From NCBI GenBank assembly GCA_023150475.1, contig JAKLKU010000015.1:62001-126000 (forward strand): a DNA stretch of 64,000 bases, given 5' to 3'. The position numbers were made by a program, and so were the translations under genes. A model generated the notes under the pieces. It was given only the letters and a program-made list of their open reading frames with translations. It had not been told where the DNA came from and searched no databases. The number at the start of each line of letters is the position of its first letter. Positions within the stretch are counted from its first letter, which is position 1. Shown piece after piece: positions 17,552-27,086 of the stretch. The stretch comes from Planctomycetota bacterium (GTDB lineage: Bacteria; Planctomycetota; UBA1135; GCA-002686595).

Positions 17552-19306
17552 TCAGGGTTTCGGACCGAGCGGAAAGGCCTGCGACGGCGTGCGTGCGCGC
17601 TGCAACAGGTCGGCGGCGACCGCGACGAGCTCGGGGCGCGTAGCGGCGAGGTCGTGGGCTTCCGCGGGGTCGCTCGCGAGGTCGTAGAGCTCGATCGCGA
17701 CGTTGCCCTTCGCGAGGTTGCGGCGCACCGCCTTGTAGGACCCGAACCGCACGGCCTGTTGGCCGCCGTAGCTCGCGAGCTCCCAATAGAGGAGGTCGTG
17801 GGCGCGCTGTTCGCCGCCGAAGAGCGTCGGCGCGAAGCTCCGGCCATCGAGCTCCGCGGGCCGGTCGGGATCGTCGCGCTCGCTGCGTGCCACAGACGTG
17901 CCTGACGCGCCGCGCGCTCCGGACGCCGACGACGCCTCCGGCTCGCCGAGCGCGCCGAGTTCGCCGAGCTGGCTGGACTCACTGGACTCGCTCGACGCCG
18001 CGCGCGCGGCGAAGGCTCGGCGCACGTCCACCCCGGCGAGCTCGCACAAGGTCGGTAGCACGTCCCACGCCGCGGCGACGTGCTCGCTCACGCGACCGGG
18101 CACGATCCGGCCGGGCATGCGCGCGAGGAGCGGCACGCGCAGGCCGCCTTCGAAGACGCTGCCCTTGAGCCCGCGCAGGCCGCGCGTGCTTTCGAAGAAC
18201 GCCGAATCGGAGCCGCCGATGCGGTCGTAGGTCGGGCCGTTGTCGCTCGTGAAGAGCACGAGCGTGTCACCGCCAAGGCCGAGCTCGTCGAGCTTCGCGA
18301 CGAGCCGTCCGACGTCGCGATCGAGCCGCGAGACCATCGCGGCGTACGCGGCGCGCGGGGTCGGATGCGGAGTGTAACCCTGCTTGCCGTCGTACGGCGG
18401 ATCGTCCCAGCGACCGCGGTACTGCGCGAGCGAGTCCGCAGGCACGTCGAGCGCGAGGTGCGGGATCGTGTACGCGAGATACAGGAAGAACGGCCGAGAC
18501 CGTTCGCGCTCGACGAACTCGAGCGCGGCGTCCGTGAACGCGTCGTGCGAGTAGACCGGCGGAGCGAACTCGACTCGTTCGTGATCGCGCCAGAGGTAGT
18601 TCGTCGTGTGCGCGTGCGCGTGGCGTTGGCAGAGGTAGCCGAAGAAGTGGTCGAAGCCCTGCGCGAGCGGCTCGCCTGCGCTGCCGGGAGCTCCGAGCCC
18701 CCACTTGCCGATGCACGCGGTCGCGTAGCCGCGGGTCTTCAAGAGCTCGGCGAGCGTCACTTCCTCGGCGGGCAAGGCCAACTGCCCCTCCGGCTGCACT
18801 TCGAAGTTGTCGCGGATCGCCGCGTGGCCGGTGTGCTTGCCGGTGAGCAGCGTGCAGCGCGAGGGCGCGCACGCCGGAGCTCCGGAGTAGTAGTTCGTGA
18901 AGCGCACGCCTTCGCGGGCGAGCCGATCGAGATGGGGCGTCGCGATCTTCGTCTGGCCGTAACACCCGAGCTCGCCGAAGCCGAGGTCGTCGGCGAGGAT
19001 CAGCACGACGTTCGGCGGCCGGGACGACGCGGCGAGCCGCGAGGGTTGCGCGTGCACGCTGGGAGCCTCGGAGTCGTTTCCCTTTCCGACTCGGCTCGAC
19101 GCGTCGGGCCGCGCACCCGAGTGACACGAAACGAGGACCATGAGCGCGACGCAACCGGTCGTCGACACGAGCGCCAGGAGGCTTGCCGCGGCTCGCGACG
19201 TCGCGGAGGTCCGTGCGAGCCTCACGCGAGTCCGCGGACCGAGCGCGCGACCCACGCCGGGGAGACATGACCGGAACGAGGGTCTGCGTGCGGCGGACGG
19301 CGACAT
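17552..19306 (-). CDS. Sulfatase (formylglycine-dependent), exported
   Basis: 584 aa from the ATG at 19306. A hydrophobic N-terminal segment with Cys (VSTTGCVALMVLVSCHSG, residues 48-64) suggests export, perhaps as a lipoprotein. The sulfatase core is unmistakable: NVVLILADDLGFGELGCYG (metal Asp 106/107), CAPSR with Cys 146 as the formylglycine precursor, then TGKHTGH, GKWGLG, SDNGP and KGSVFEGGLRVP. An S/G/E-rich low-complexity insert (SSESSESSQLGELGALGEP and following) sits in the C-terminal third. The closest style is aryl- or carbohydrate sulfatases of Planctomycetota; the substrate is unknown. An anaerobic or FGE-type maturase is not in the window. Confidence 0.9.
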   Translation of the reverse strand: MSPSAARRPSFRSCLPGVGRALGPRTRVRLARTSATSRAAASLLALVSTTGCVALMVLVSCHSGARPDASSRVGKGNDSEAPSVHAQPSRLAASSRPPNVVLILADDLGFGELGCYGQTKIATPHLDRLAREGVRFTNYYSGAPACAPSRCTLLTGKHTGHAAIRDNFEVQPEGQLALPAEEVTLAELLKTRGYATACIGKWGLGAPGSAGEPLAQGFDHFFGYLCQRHAHAHTTNYLWRDHERVEFAPPVYSHDAFTDAALEFVERERSRPFFLYLAYTIPHLALDVPADSLAQYRGRWDDPPYDGKQGYTPHPTPRAAYAAMVSRLDRDVGRLVAKLDELGLGGDTLVLFTSDNGPTYDRIGGSDSAFFESTRGLRGLKGSVFEGGLRVPLLARMPGRIVPGRVSEHVAAAWDVLPTLCELAGVDVRRAFAARAASSESSESSQLGELGALGEPEASSASGARGASGTSVARSERDDPDRPAELDGRSFAPTLFGGEQRAHDLLYWELASYGGQQAVRFGSYKAVRRNLAKGNVAIELYDLASDPAEAHDLAATRPELVAVAADLLQRARTPSQAFPLGPKP

Positions 19307-19535
19307 CGCCGCCACGATAGGCGCGACGTCACGAGCACGCCTGGACGAGCTGCGCAGAAAACCCGGGGGGCCTACGCACACCGGCCGGGCGCGTGGTGAG
19401 CCGAACTCCGGCGATCCTGCCTCCATCGAGGTAGCGAGCGATCGCCGCCCGCATCGTGCGTTGCTCCCGGAAGGCCGGGGAGATTCTCGCGCCCGATGCG
19501 CTCGACGCGCTCGCGGTCCGGAAAGGAGCTGCGAG

Positions 19536-20117
19536 TTGGAACGGTCAGCCACACGAAGCACGCGTCGCCGCGCGACCTCGTCCGTGCTCGCTCTCGCGCT
19601 CGCGCTCGCAGCGTGGGCCTGCGGTCACGGCAACGCACACGAGCTCGATCTCTCCGCCGGTTGGGTGCCCGCCGCCGACGCGCCGGCCGCCGGGACCAAG
19701 TTGCACACGCCGCCGCCGCCGTTCAGCGAAGGCATCTTCCCGTGCTCGGAATGCCACGAGCCGGACATGCCGGTGAACACGAAACGGCGCGAGCTCTCGA
19801 TGGCGCACCAGGAGATCGTGCTGAAGCACGATGCCGAGCATCGTTGGTGCCTCGACTGCCACGATGCGACCGATCGTGACTCGCTGCACCTCGCGAGCGG
19901 CGAGAAAGTGCCGTTCGAGGAGTCGTATCGCCTGTGCGGCCAGTGCCACGGCGACAAGTACCGCGACTGGCGCGCGGGCGTGCACGGCCGACGCAGCGGG
20001 CAGTGGGACGGAGAGAAGGAGTACCTGCTCTGCGTCCATTGCCACAACTCGCACGCGCCGAAGTTCGCACCGATCAAGCCGCTTCCCCCGCCCCCGAAAC
20101 CGGAGCGCACGCCGTGA
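19536..20117 (+). CDS. Exported tetrahaem cytochrome c
   Basis: 193 aa. A TTG start at 19536 is chosen because AAAGGAG lies a few bases upstream and it gives a basic N-terminus followed by a hydrophobic segment (SSVLALALALAAWACG). Four CXXCH sites (CSECH, CLDCH, CGQCH, CVHCH) lie in the mature part, with extra His for distal ligands (VHGRR, SMAHQE). The C-terminus is Pro-rich. Its stop overlaps the GTG start of the ferredoxin-like gene. The trio tetrahaem protein, 4Fe-4S protein and NrfD resembles modules of ACIII, Qrc and Geobacter Cbc complexes, which move electrons from quinol to periplasmic haems. Confidence 0.85.
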   Translation: MERSATRSTRRRATSSVLALALALAAWACGHGNAHELDLSAGWVPAADAPAAGTKLHTPPPPFSEGIFPCSECHEPDMPVNTKRRELSMAHQEIVLKHDAEHRWCLDCHDATDRDSLHLASGEKVPFEESYRLCGQCHGDKYRDWRAGVHGRRSGQWDGEKEYLLCVHCHNSHAPKFAPIKPLPPPPKPERTP

Positions 20118-21001
20118 ACGCACCCGACACCACTCGTCGCGACTTCCTCTGCACGCTCGCCGGTTGCGCCGCGGCGCTCGCCGGTGCCTGCGGCGATGTC
20201 ACGCACACGGAGTTCTTCCGCAGCCACTTCAAGGAACTCACGCCCGAGGACCTCGACGGGATCCTGAAGAAGATCGAACGCGAGTGCGAGACGAAGTACG
20301 GCAAGGACGTCGACGTGAAGAACACGCCGGCGCGCGAGGGCGTGCAATTCGCCTACGCGCTCGACATCTCGCGTTGCGTCGGTTGCCGCCGCTGTGTCTA
20401 CGCGTGCGTCGCCGAGAACAACCAGAGCCGCGACCCGGTGGTGCAGTGGATCCGCGTGCTCGAGATGGACAAGGAAAAGGGCATCGACTTCGAGCACGCG
20501 AACCCCTACTACGACGCCGAGACCGTGCCGCGGCCCGGGCACACCTACTTGCCGGTCGCGTGCCAGCACTGCGAGAACCCGCCGTGCGTGAAGACGTGTC
20601 CGGTCGGCGCGACGTGGAAGGAGCCCGACGGCATCGTCGTCATCGACTACGACTGGTGCATCGGTTGTCGCTGCTGCATGTCGGCCTGCCCGTACGGCGC
20701 GAGGCGCTTCAACTGGAAGGAGCCGTCGCTGCCCGCGGACGAGATGAACCCGAACCTGCACGTGCTCGGCAACCGCCCGCGCCCGAAAGGCGTCGTCGAG
20801 AAGTGCACGTGGTGCGTGCACCGCGTCCGCGACGGTCGGTATCCGGCGTGCGTCGAAGTGTGTCCGGTCGGTGCGCGCAAGTTCGGCAACTTGCTCGATC
20901 CGTCGAGCGAGATCCGTTACGTGCTCGACAAGAAGCGCGTGTTCGTGCTGAAGAACGAACTCGCGACCCACCCGCGTTTCTACTACTTCTACGGCCTCTG
21001 A
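20114..21001 (+). CDS. Tat-exported 4Fe-4S ferredoxin-type electron-transfer subunit (HybA/TtrB/DmsB-like)
   Basis: 295 aa from a GTG overlapping the previous stop. The N-terminus TTRRDFLCTLAG is a twin-arginine signal. Four cysteine clusters can be read: CVGCRRCVYAC, CQHCENPPCVKTCP, CIGCRCCMSACPYG and CTWCVHRVRDGRYPACVEVCP. This is the four-cluster arrangement of periplasmic iron-sulfur subunits that link a quinone-reactive NrfD protein to a catalytic or haem partner. No molybdopterin subunit is adjacent; the partner here would be the tetrahaem protein. The NrfD gene follows 15 bases downstream. Confidence 0.9.
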   Translation: MNAPDTTRRDFLCTLAGCAAALAGACGDVTHTEFFRSHFKELTPEDLDGILKKIERECETKYGKDVDVKNTPAREGVQFAYALDISRCVGCRRCVYACVAENNQSRDPVVQWIRVLEMDKEKGIDFEHANPYYDAETVPRPGHTYLPVACQHCENPPCVKTCPVGATWKEPDGIVVIDYDWCIGCRCCMSACPYGARRFNWKEPSLPADEMNPNLHVLGNRPRPKGVVEKCTWCVHRVRDGRYPACVEVCPVGARKFGNLLDPSSEIRYVLDKKRVFVLKNELATHPRFYYFYGL

Positions 21002-21016
21002 TCCGGGAGCGTCGCG

Positions 21017-22273
21017 ATGAGCGTCTTCGGTCAGTTCCTGCGCTTCGTCACCGGCAGCGTGCGCATCGTCACGCGCGGCAATGCGCTCTATTGGACGTGG
21101 ATCCTGTCGCTGCTCGTGATGATCGCGATCGGCGCGACGGCCTACGTGCACCAGATGCAGACCGGCCTGATCTCGACCAGCATGCGCGATCAGGTCTCGT
21201 GGGCCTTCTACATCGGCAACTTCACGTTCCTGGTCGGCGTCGCGGCGGCGGCCGTGCTGCTCGTGATCCCGGCGTACGTGTACCACTGGAAGCCGATCAA
21301 GGAGGTCGTGATCCTCGGCGAGCTCCTCGCGATCGCGGCGATCGTGATGTGCGCGCTCTTCGTGCTCGTCGACGTCGGCCATCCCGATCGTCTGCAGCAC
21401 CTGATGCCGGGCATCGGCACGCTCAACCTGCCGACGTCGCTGCTCGCGTGGGACGTCGTCGTGTTGAACGGCTACCTCGTCTTGAACTTCACGATCGTCA
21501 CGTACCTGCTCTTCATGCTGGTGCGCGGCAAACACCCGAACTACGCGATCTTCACGCCGCTCGTGCTGCTCTCGATCCCGTGGGCGATCGGCATCCACAC
21601 GGTGACGGCGTTCCTCTACAACGGGCTCGCCGCGCGGCCGTTCTGGAACTCCGCGATCCTGGCGCCGCGTTTCATCGCGTCGGCGTTGTGCTCGGGCCCG
21701 GCGGTCCTCGTCGTGCTGATGCAGCTCTTGCGCCGCTTCACGCGCTTCGAGATCCAGGACGCCGCGATCTGGAAGGTCGCCGAGCTGATGGCGTACGCGA
21801 TGTTCCTGAACCTCTTCCTGCTCGGCGCGGAAGTGTTCAAGGAGTACTACTCGGGCACCGAGCACCTGATCCACATGCAGTACATGTTCGCCGGCGTCGG
21901 CGAGCACGACGCGATCGTGCCGTTCATGTGGACCGCAGTCGCTTGCTCGTTCATCTCGTTCCTGCTGTTCCTCGTGCCGCAGACGCGCAAGAACCCGATC
22001 ACGCTCAACCTCGGTTGCGGCTTGATCTGGCTCGGCGTCTACCTCGAGAAGGGCATGGGCCTCGTCATCCCGGGCATGACGCCCGACACGCTCGGCGAAA
22101 TCTACGAGTACCAACCGTCGCGGACCGAGTGGCTCGTCGCGATGGGCATCTTCGCGGTCGGCTTCCTGCTCTTCACGCTGATGGTGAAGGTCGCGACACC
22201 GATCATGCTCGGTGAGTTCCGCGTCGCGGGCGACGAGCACGCGCACGCGCCGGCGAAACCCGCGACCGCGTGA
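21017..22273 (+). CDS. NrfD/DsrP-family quinone-interacting membrane protein
   Basis: 418 aa with about ten hydrophobic helices, for example LYWTWILSLLVMIAIGATAY, FLVGVAAAAVLLVIPAYVY and LIWLGVYLEKGMGLVIPGM. NrfD proteins carry no cofactor and exchange electrons between the quinone pool and an attached iron-sulfur subunit. The gene is spaced 15 bases after the 4Fe-4S gene, so all three form an operon. The last 20 residues are a hydrophilic His/Ala-rich tail. Direction (quinol oxidation or reduction) cannot be read from sequence; the surrounding cytochromes favour quinol oxidation. Confidence 0.9.
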   Translation: MSVFGQFLRFVTGSVRIVTRGNALYWTWILSLLVMIAIGATAYVHQMQTGLISTSMRDQVSWAFYIGNFTFLVGVAAAAVLLVIPAYVYHWKPIKEVVILGELLAIAAIVMCALFVLVDVGHPDRLQHLMPGIGTLNLPTSLLAWDVVVLNGYLVLNFTIVTYLLFMLVRGKHPNYAIFTPLVLLSIPWAIGIHTVTAFLYNGLAARPFWNSAILAPRFIASALCSGPAVLVVLMQLLRRFTRFEIQDAAIWKVAELMAYAMFLNLFLLGAEVFKEYYSGTEHLIHMQYMFAGVGEHDAIVPFMWTAVACSFISFLLFLVPQTRKNPITLNLGCGLIWLGVYLEKGMGLVIPGMTPDTLGEIYEYQPSRTEWLVAMGIFAVGFLLFTLMVKVATPIMLGEFRVAGDEHAHAPAKPATA

Positions 22274-22380
22274 CGCAGACCTTTCGAACCGTTCCTCCTC
22301 GGCACTGATCCGTATTGGGAGCGAGCACGGGCGGACGCGAAGCTCTCGCGTTCGCTCGCTCGCTTTCGGAAACTCCGCGC

Positions 22381-24729
22381 ATGACTCGATCCGCACGCCC
22401 CGTCCGCTCCACCCGCGCCAAGACCTCCGCCCGCGCCGCCCATGCGGAACGCGCAAGCCGCGCAGACGACGCAGTTCGTCCGACGCGCTCACGTGACACA
22501 CTGCGTGCTGGCGACGCACCACGTGCGGGTGACGCACGGCGCGCTGCGCGCGCTGGCACGGCCGCGCGCGCAGGACACCCGGCGAGCGCCGGCGACGCGG
22601 CTCACGGCGGCGCCGGCGCGGACTCCACGCGCGCGGCGCGTCCGCGCGAGCGCAACGGACGGCCTAGCGGGCTCGACGCGCTCTTCCGGCCGCGCTCGGT
22701 CGCCGTGATCGGCGCGTCGCGGCGGCCAGGGACGATCGGTTACGAAGTGCTGCACAACCTGATCACCGGCGGCTTCGTCGGGAAGGTCTTCCCGGTCAAC
22801 CCGAAGGCCGACGTGTTGCACTCGATCAAGTGCCATCGATCGGTGACGGCGATCGACGACCCTGTCGACCTCGCGGTCGTGATCGTGCCGAAGGAACTCG
22901 TCCCCGCCGCGATCGAACAGTGCGCGAAGAAGCGCGTCGGCGCCGTGATCGTCATCACTGCGGGCTTCAAGGAGACCGGCGTCGATGGCGCGCAGGCCGA
23001 AGCACGGATCCTGCGCACCGCGCGGCGCGTCGGCATGCGGCTCGTCGGACCGAACTGCATGGGCATCCAGAACGCGAACTACGACGTGCGGCTCAACGCG
23101 ACGTTCGGGCGCACGTTCCCGAAGCCCGGGCCCGTCGCGTTCGTGTCGCAGTCGGGCGCGATGGGCGAAGCGCTGCTCGCGCACGCCGACCAGATCAACC
23201 TCGGCGTGTCGATGTTCGTGTCGATGGGCAATCGCGCGGACGTCAGCGCGAACGACTTGCTCGAGTACTGGGGCGCGGATCCGACGATCCGTTGCGTGCT
23301 GCTCTACCTCGAGAGCTTCGGCAACCCGCGCAACTTCGTGCCGACCGCGCGGCGCATCAGCCGCGAGAAGGCGATCGTCACGGTCAAGGCCGGGCGTTCG
23401 CGCGCCGGCGCCCTCGCCGCGTCGAGTCACACCGGTGCGCTCGCCGGCGCCGACGTCGCGGCGGACGCGCTGCTCAAGGACTGCGGCGTGCAACGCGTCG
23501 ACTCCGTCGAAGAGCTCTTCGACGTCGGGCTCGCGCTCTCGAAGCTCGGGCTCCCGAAAGGCAACCGCGTCGCGGTGCTGACCAACGCCGGCGGGCCCGC
23601 GATCCTCGCGACCGACGCGTTGGTGCGCTGGGGACTCGAGATGGCGGCGCTCGAGGAGACGACGCGCGCGTCGTTGCGCGAGATCCTGGTGCCGGAAGCG
23701 AGCGTGCAGAACCCCATCGACATGGTCGCCGGCGCCACGGCGGAGAACTATCGGCGTTCGCTCGAACTGTTGCTCGGCGACCCGACGGTCGACATGGTGC
23801 TCGTGATCTTCGTGCCGCCGATCACGCACGACCCGATCCTCGTCGCGCGCACTGTCTTCGACGTCGCGAAGGGCTCGAAGAAGCCCGTCGTCGGCTGTTT
23901 CATGTCGCGCGACGAAGTGATGCGCGCGATCGCGAAGGAAACGCAGCGCGCACAGCAGGACTGGGTGCCGATCTACCTGTATCCCGAGTCCGCGGTGCGG
24001 GCGCTCGCCGCGCTCGACGAACGCCGGCGCATCCTCGAGCGGCCGGAAGGCCGCGTGAAACGCCGGCGCGTCGACGCCGACGAGTTGCGAGCGATCCTGA
24101 AGCCCGGTTGGCTCGGCGTCGAAGCGCGCCGCGCGTTGTCGGCCGCGTACGGACTCGAAGTCGTGCCCGGAGGCCTCGCGCGCAGCCAGTCCGAGGCCGT
24201 CGCGATCGCGGAGCGCGTCGGTTATCCGGTCGTGATGAAGATGTCGGTGCCCGACGTGACGCACAAGAGCGACGTCGGCGGCGTGTTGCTCGACCTCGCG
24301 GACGAAGCGGCGGTGCGCAAGGCGTTCGAGCGCTTGATGAGCTCGAAGGCCGAAGGCGTCAACGTGCAGAAGATGCTGAAGGGCGGCCACGAAGTGGTCG
24401 TCGGCTTCCACGCGGACCCGCAGTACGGGCCGATCCTGATGTTCGGGCTCGGCGGCGTGTACGTCGAAGTGTTGAAGGACGTCTCCTTCGCGCTGTGCCC
24501 GGTCAGCGACGTGCGGGCGCAGGAGCTCGTGCGGGAGATCAAAGGCTGGCCGATCCTCGCCGGCATCCGCGGACGCGCCGGGATCGACGAGCAGGCGCTC
24601 GTCGAGGCGATCCAACGCATCTCGCAGATCGCGATCGACTTGCCGGAGATCGAGGAGCTCGAGATCAACCCGTTGATCGTCTCGCCCCACGGTGCGTGCG
24701 CCGTCGACATGCGCGCACGGGTCTCGTGA
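22381..24729 (+). CDS. Acetate-CoA ligase, ADP-forming (acyl-CoA synthetase, NDP-forming)
   Basis: 782 aa if started at the ATG at 22381. The core begins near residue 98 with LDALFRPRSVAVIGAS (CoA-binding domain), then LVGPNCMG, FVSQSGAMGEALL, the phospho-His segment SSHTGALAG and a C-terminal ATP-grasp domain (GYPVVMKMSVPDVTHKSDVGGV, EIEELEINPLIVSPHG). It is the fused alpha-beta form. The enzyme makes ATP from acetyl-CoA, ADP and phosphate, or runs in reverse. The first 100 residues are an Arg/Ala-rich low-complexity stretch (RAGDAPRAGDARRAARAG) with no counterpart in the family, so the true start may be later. It lies between two cytochrome gene sets. Confidence 0.88.
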   Translation: MTRSARPVRSTRAKTSARAAHAERASRADDAVRPTRSRDTLRAGDAPRAGDARRAARAGTAARAGHPASAGDAAHGGAGADSTRAARPRERNGRPSGLDALFRPRSVAVIGASRRPGTIGYEVLHNLITGGFVGKVFPVNPKADVLHSIKCHRSVTAIDDPVDLAVVIVPKELVPAAIEQCAKKRVGAVIVITAGFKETGVDGAQAEARILRTARRVGMRLVGPNCMGIQNANYDVRLNATFGRTFPKPGPVAFVSQSGAMGEALLAHADQINLGVSMFVSMGNRADVSANDLLEYWGADPTIRCVLLYLESFGNPRNFVPTARRISREKAIVTVKAGRSRAGALAASSHTGALAGADVAADALLKDCGVQRVDSVEELFDVGLALSKLGLPKGNRVAVLTNAGGPAILATDALVRWGLEMAALEETTRASLREILVPEASVQNPIDMVAGATAENYRRSLELLLGDPTVDMVLVIFVPPITHDPILVARTVFDVAKGSKKPVVGCFMSRDEVMRAIAKETQRAQQDWVPIYLYPESAVRALAALDERRRILERPEGRVKRRRVDADELRAILKPGWLGVEARRALSAAYGLEVVPGGLARSQSEAVAIAERVGYPVVMKMSVPDVTHKSDVGGVLLDLADEAAVRKAFERLMSSKAEGVNVQKMLKGGHEVVVGFHADPQYGPILMFGLGGVYVEVLKDVSFALCPVSDVRAQELVREIKGWPILAGIRGRAGIDEQALVEAIQRISQIAIDLPEIEELEINPLIVSPHGACAVDMRARVS

Positions 24730-24790
24730 GCCCTACTCCCTTGGGCGTACTCCCAGGGGAACGCGTTTCGCTCCCCGTGGTGCGTATGCT

Positions 24791-24831
24791 CTCGGGGCCT
24801 TGCGGACCCGAGAATCACCGCGTGGATTCTC
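24791..24831. terminator. Pair of overlapping hairpins upstream of the 13-haem/cytochrome b gene
   Basis: ctcggg...cccgag (24791-24812) and gagaatc...gattctc (24810-24831) share three bases and are mutually exclusive. They lie between the acyl-CoA synthetase stop (24729) and the cytochrome start (24890). This could be a terminator for the upstream gene or a leader structure for the cytochrome gene; sequence alone does not decide. Confidence 0.4.
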
Positions 24832-24889
24832 GCGCTCGTCGCGGGAATCCGCGCCAACACGCACAGAGCCTCCGCTCAGGAAGCGTGAG

Positions 24890-27073
24890 ATGAAGACCTC
24901 GGATCGGACTCGGTTCCCACGCGCTCTCTCGAAGCTGTTCCTGGCGTGCGCACTCGCGCTCGCCACGACCGAACGGAGCTACGCACAGGAACCACCCTCC
25001 GACGCGGCCTGCAAGCTCTGCCACGAAGTCGAGACCGCGCGCAACCCGAAGGCAGAGACCAAGACGCCGCACAGCGACGTCACCTGCGTCCAATGCCACG
25101 TCACGCTCGCCACGTACGATCCGAGCGAGGACGAACACGCGCGTCCAGTTCCGCCCGCGAGCTGCACGGCGTGTCACGCCGAACAAGAGGCCGCGTTCGC
25201 GAAGAGCGCCCACGCCGACAACTCCGATCGTTGCGCGGCGTGTCACGTGCCGCACGACGTCGGGCTCCCCGAGGCGAAGCCGCTCGGCTGCGCGACCTGT
25301 CACGGCGACGCGCAGAAGGCCTGGCAAGCGAGCGTGCACGCCGGCGATCCGGGCAACGGTCGTCCGGCGGCGCTGTGCGTCGACTGCCACGGCGCGCACG
25401 AGGCGGCGAGCTCGAAGTCGCCCGACTCGCGCACCCATCCGCTCAATCAACCCGACGTCTGCGAAGCGTGCCACAAGCCGAACCCTAGCGCGGAACACCC
25501 GGCGCCCGGCGGTGCGAAGGTCGAGCAGTACGAAACCAGCGCGCACGGGATCGCGCTGCGCAAGGACGGACTCGTCGTCACCGCGACCTGCGTTTCGTGC
25601 CACGGCGGTCACGACGTCAAGAAGGTGGCCGCCCCCGACGCACCGACCGCGCGCAAGCAGATCCCCCACACTTGCGGCGAGTGCCACACCGGGATCCTCA
25701 GGAACTACCTCGCCGGCGTGCACGGCGCCGACTTCGAACAAGGCGGCAAGGACGTGCCCGTGTGCACCGACTGCCACCGCGAACACGCCGTGCAAGGACC
25801 GTCGCAGGCCGATTCGAGCGTCTCGCCGAAGCTCGTCGCGGAGACCTGCGCGCGGTGCCACAACGACGGCGAACTCGCGAGCCGCTACGGGTTCAAAGCG
25901 ACTGCACGCAGCTCCTGGGGCAGCTCGTACCACGGCATCGCCGCGGGCTTCGGCGACGAAGGCGCGGCGAACTGCGCGTCGTGCCACGGCTTCCACGACA
26001 TCTTCCCGTCGAGCGATCCGCGCTCGTCGGTGCATGCCGCGAACCTCGACCAGACTTGCGGCGCGTGCCACACCAACGCCGGCGCGGCGTTCTCGCGCGT
26101 GCCGGTGCACTCGATCGAAGGCGAGACCGAGAACCCGGTGCCGTGGTGGGTCAAGCAGATCTACTCCGTGCTGCTCGGCGGCGTGATCGGCGCGTTCATC
26201 CTGCTCGTGGTGATCGACCTCTTCGGCCGCTGGCGCTTGCGCATGGGCTGGGGACCGAAGGAGACCGAACACGTCGACCCGCAGCGCTGGCCCGACGAAG
26301 ATCGTCTGGTCTCGCCGCACGAGCAATTCGAGCGGATGAGCTTCCACGGTCGGATCCAGCACGCGGTGCTGGTGACTTCGTTCACGCTGCTCGTGCTGAC
26401 CGGCCTGCCGCTCTTCCTCCACGACACCGAGTGGATGCAGCGCATCATCGACCTCGAGGGCGGCTTCCGCCTCCGCAGCCAACTCCACCGCATCGCTGCG
26501 TTCGGCTTGATCGGTCTTTCGCTGTGGCACCTCTTCGCGGTGCTCTTGAGCCCGAAGTCACGCAAGTGGCTCATGCTGATGATGTTCCGGCCGCGCGACA
26601 TCACCGACTTCATCGGCGAAGTGATGTTCAACTTGGGGCTCACCGATTGGTTGGCCCGCAAGGGTTGGTTCAAGAAGCTCTTCGAGCGCTGGCCGGCGCT
26701 GCGTTTCGCCGAGCGGCCCGCGCTCGGACGCTACGGGCTCGTCGAGAAGCTCGAGTACGGCGCCGTGGTGTGGGGCAACTTCGTGATGATCGCGAGCGGT
26801 GCGATCCTCTGGCGTCCCGACTGGTTCCTCGACTGGATGCCGCACTGGACGTTCGACGTCTGCCGCGTCGTGCACGGGTTCGAAGCGACCCTCGCGTTCC
26901 TCGCGATCATCATCTGGCACATGTATCACGTGCACCTGCGCCCCGGGAACTTCCCGATGAGCTGGGTGTGGTTGAACGGTCGCATCTCCCGCAAGGAGTT
27001 GCGTCACCATCACCCGGAGGAATACCTCCGGATCCTCGAGCGCCGGCGTTCGTCGTCGCACGAGCCGCTTTAG
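24890..27073 (+). CDS. 13-haem cytochrome c fused to a cytochrome b membrane domain (CbcL-like)
   Basis: 727 aa from the ATG at 24890, giving a signal peptide that ends near SYAQ (residue 33). Thirteen CXXCH motifs follow from CKLCH to CGACH, in roughly residues 40-395. A membrane helix (IYSVLLGGVIGAFILLVVID) leads to a cytochrome b domain with helices carrying paired His: RIQHAVLVTSFTLLVLTGLP, LHRIAAFGLIGLSLWHLFAV and FLAIIIWHMYHVHLRPG. This order (haem-rich N-terminus, dihaem b at the C-terminus) is that of Geobacter CbcL, a menaquinol oxidase, which has nine c-haems. The 19-haem relative follows 13 bases later. Confidence 0.9.
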   Translation: MKTSDRTRFPRALSKLFLACALALATTERSYAQEPPSDAACKLCHEVETARNPKAETKTPHSDVTCVQCHVTLATYDPSEDEHARPVPPASCTACHAEQEAAFAKSAHADNSDRCAACHVPHDVGLPEAKPLGCATCHGDAQKAWQASVHAGDPGNGRPAALCVDCHGAHEAASSKSPDSRTHPLNQPDVCEACHKPNPSAEHPAPGGAKVEQYETSAHGIALRKDGLVVTATCVSCHGGHDVKKVAAPDAPTARKQIPHTCGECHTGILRNYLAGVHGADFEQGGKDVPVCTDCHREHAVQGPSQADSSVSPKLVAETCARCHNDGELASRYGFKATARSSWGSSYHGIAAGFGDEGAANCASCHGFHDIFPSSDPRSSVHAANLDQTCGACHTNAGAAFSRVPVHSIEGETENPVPWWVKQIYSVLLGGVIGAFILLVVIDLFGRWRLRMGWGPKETEHVDPQRWPDEDRLVSPHEQFERMSFHGRIQHAVLVTSFTLLVLTGLPLFLHDTEWMQRIIDLEGGFRLRSQLHRIAAFGLIGLSLWHLFAVLLSPKSRKWLMLMMFRPRDITDFIGEVMFNLGLTDWLARKGWFKKLFERWPALRFAERPALGRYGLVEKLEYGAVVWGNFVMIASGAILWRPDWFLDWMPHWTFDVCRVVHGFEATLAFLAIIIWHMYHVHLRPGNFPMSWVWLNGRISRKELRHHHPEEYLRILERRRSSSHEPL

Positions 27074-27086
27074 GAGTCGAGCACCG

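Noticed and set aside
19536..22273. Alternative complex III operon
   Set aside because: ACIII needs an ActB molybdopterin-fold part and further subunits; only a tetrahaem protein, a 4Fe-4S protein and one NrfD are present.
19625..22537. A 970-codon open frame on the - strand opposite the tetrahaem, ferredoxin-like and NrfD genes
   Set aside because: Rich in Arg, Asp and His with no motif; the + strand genes have haem and Fe-S motifs and transmembrane helices.
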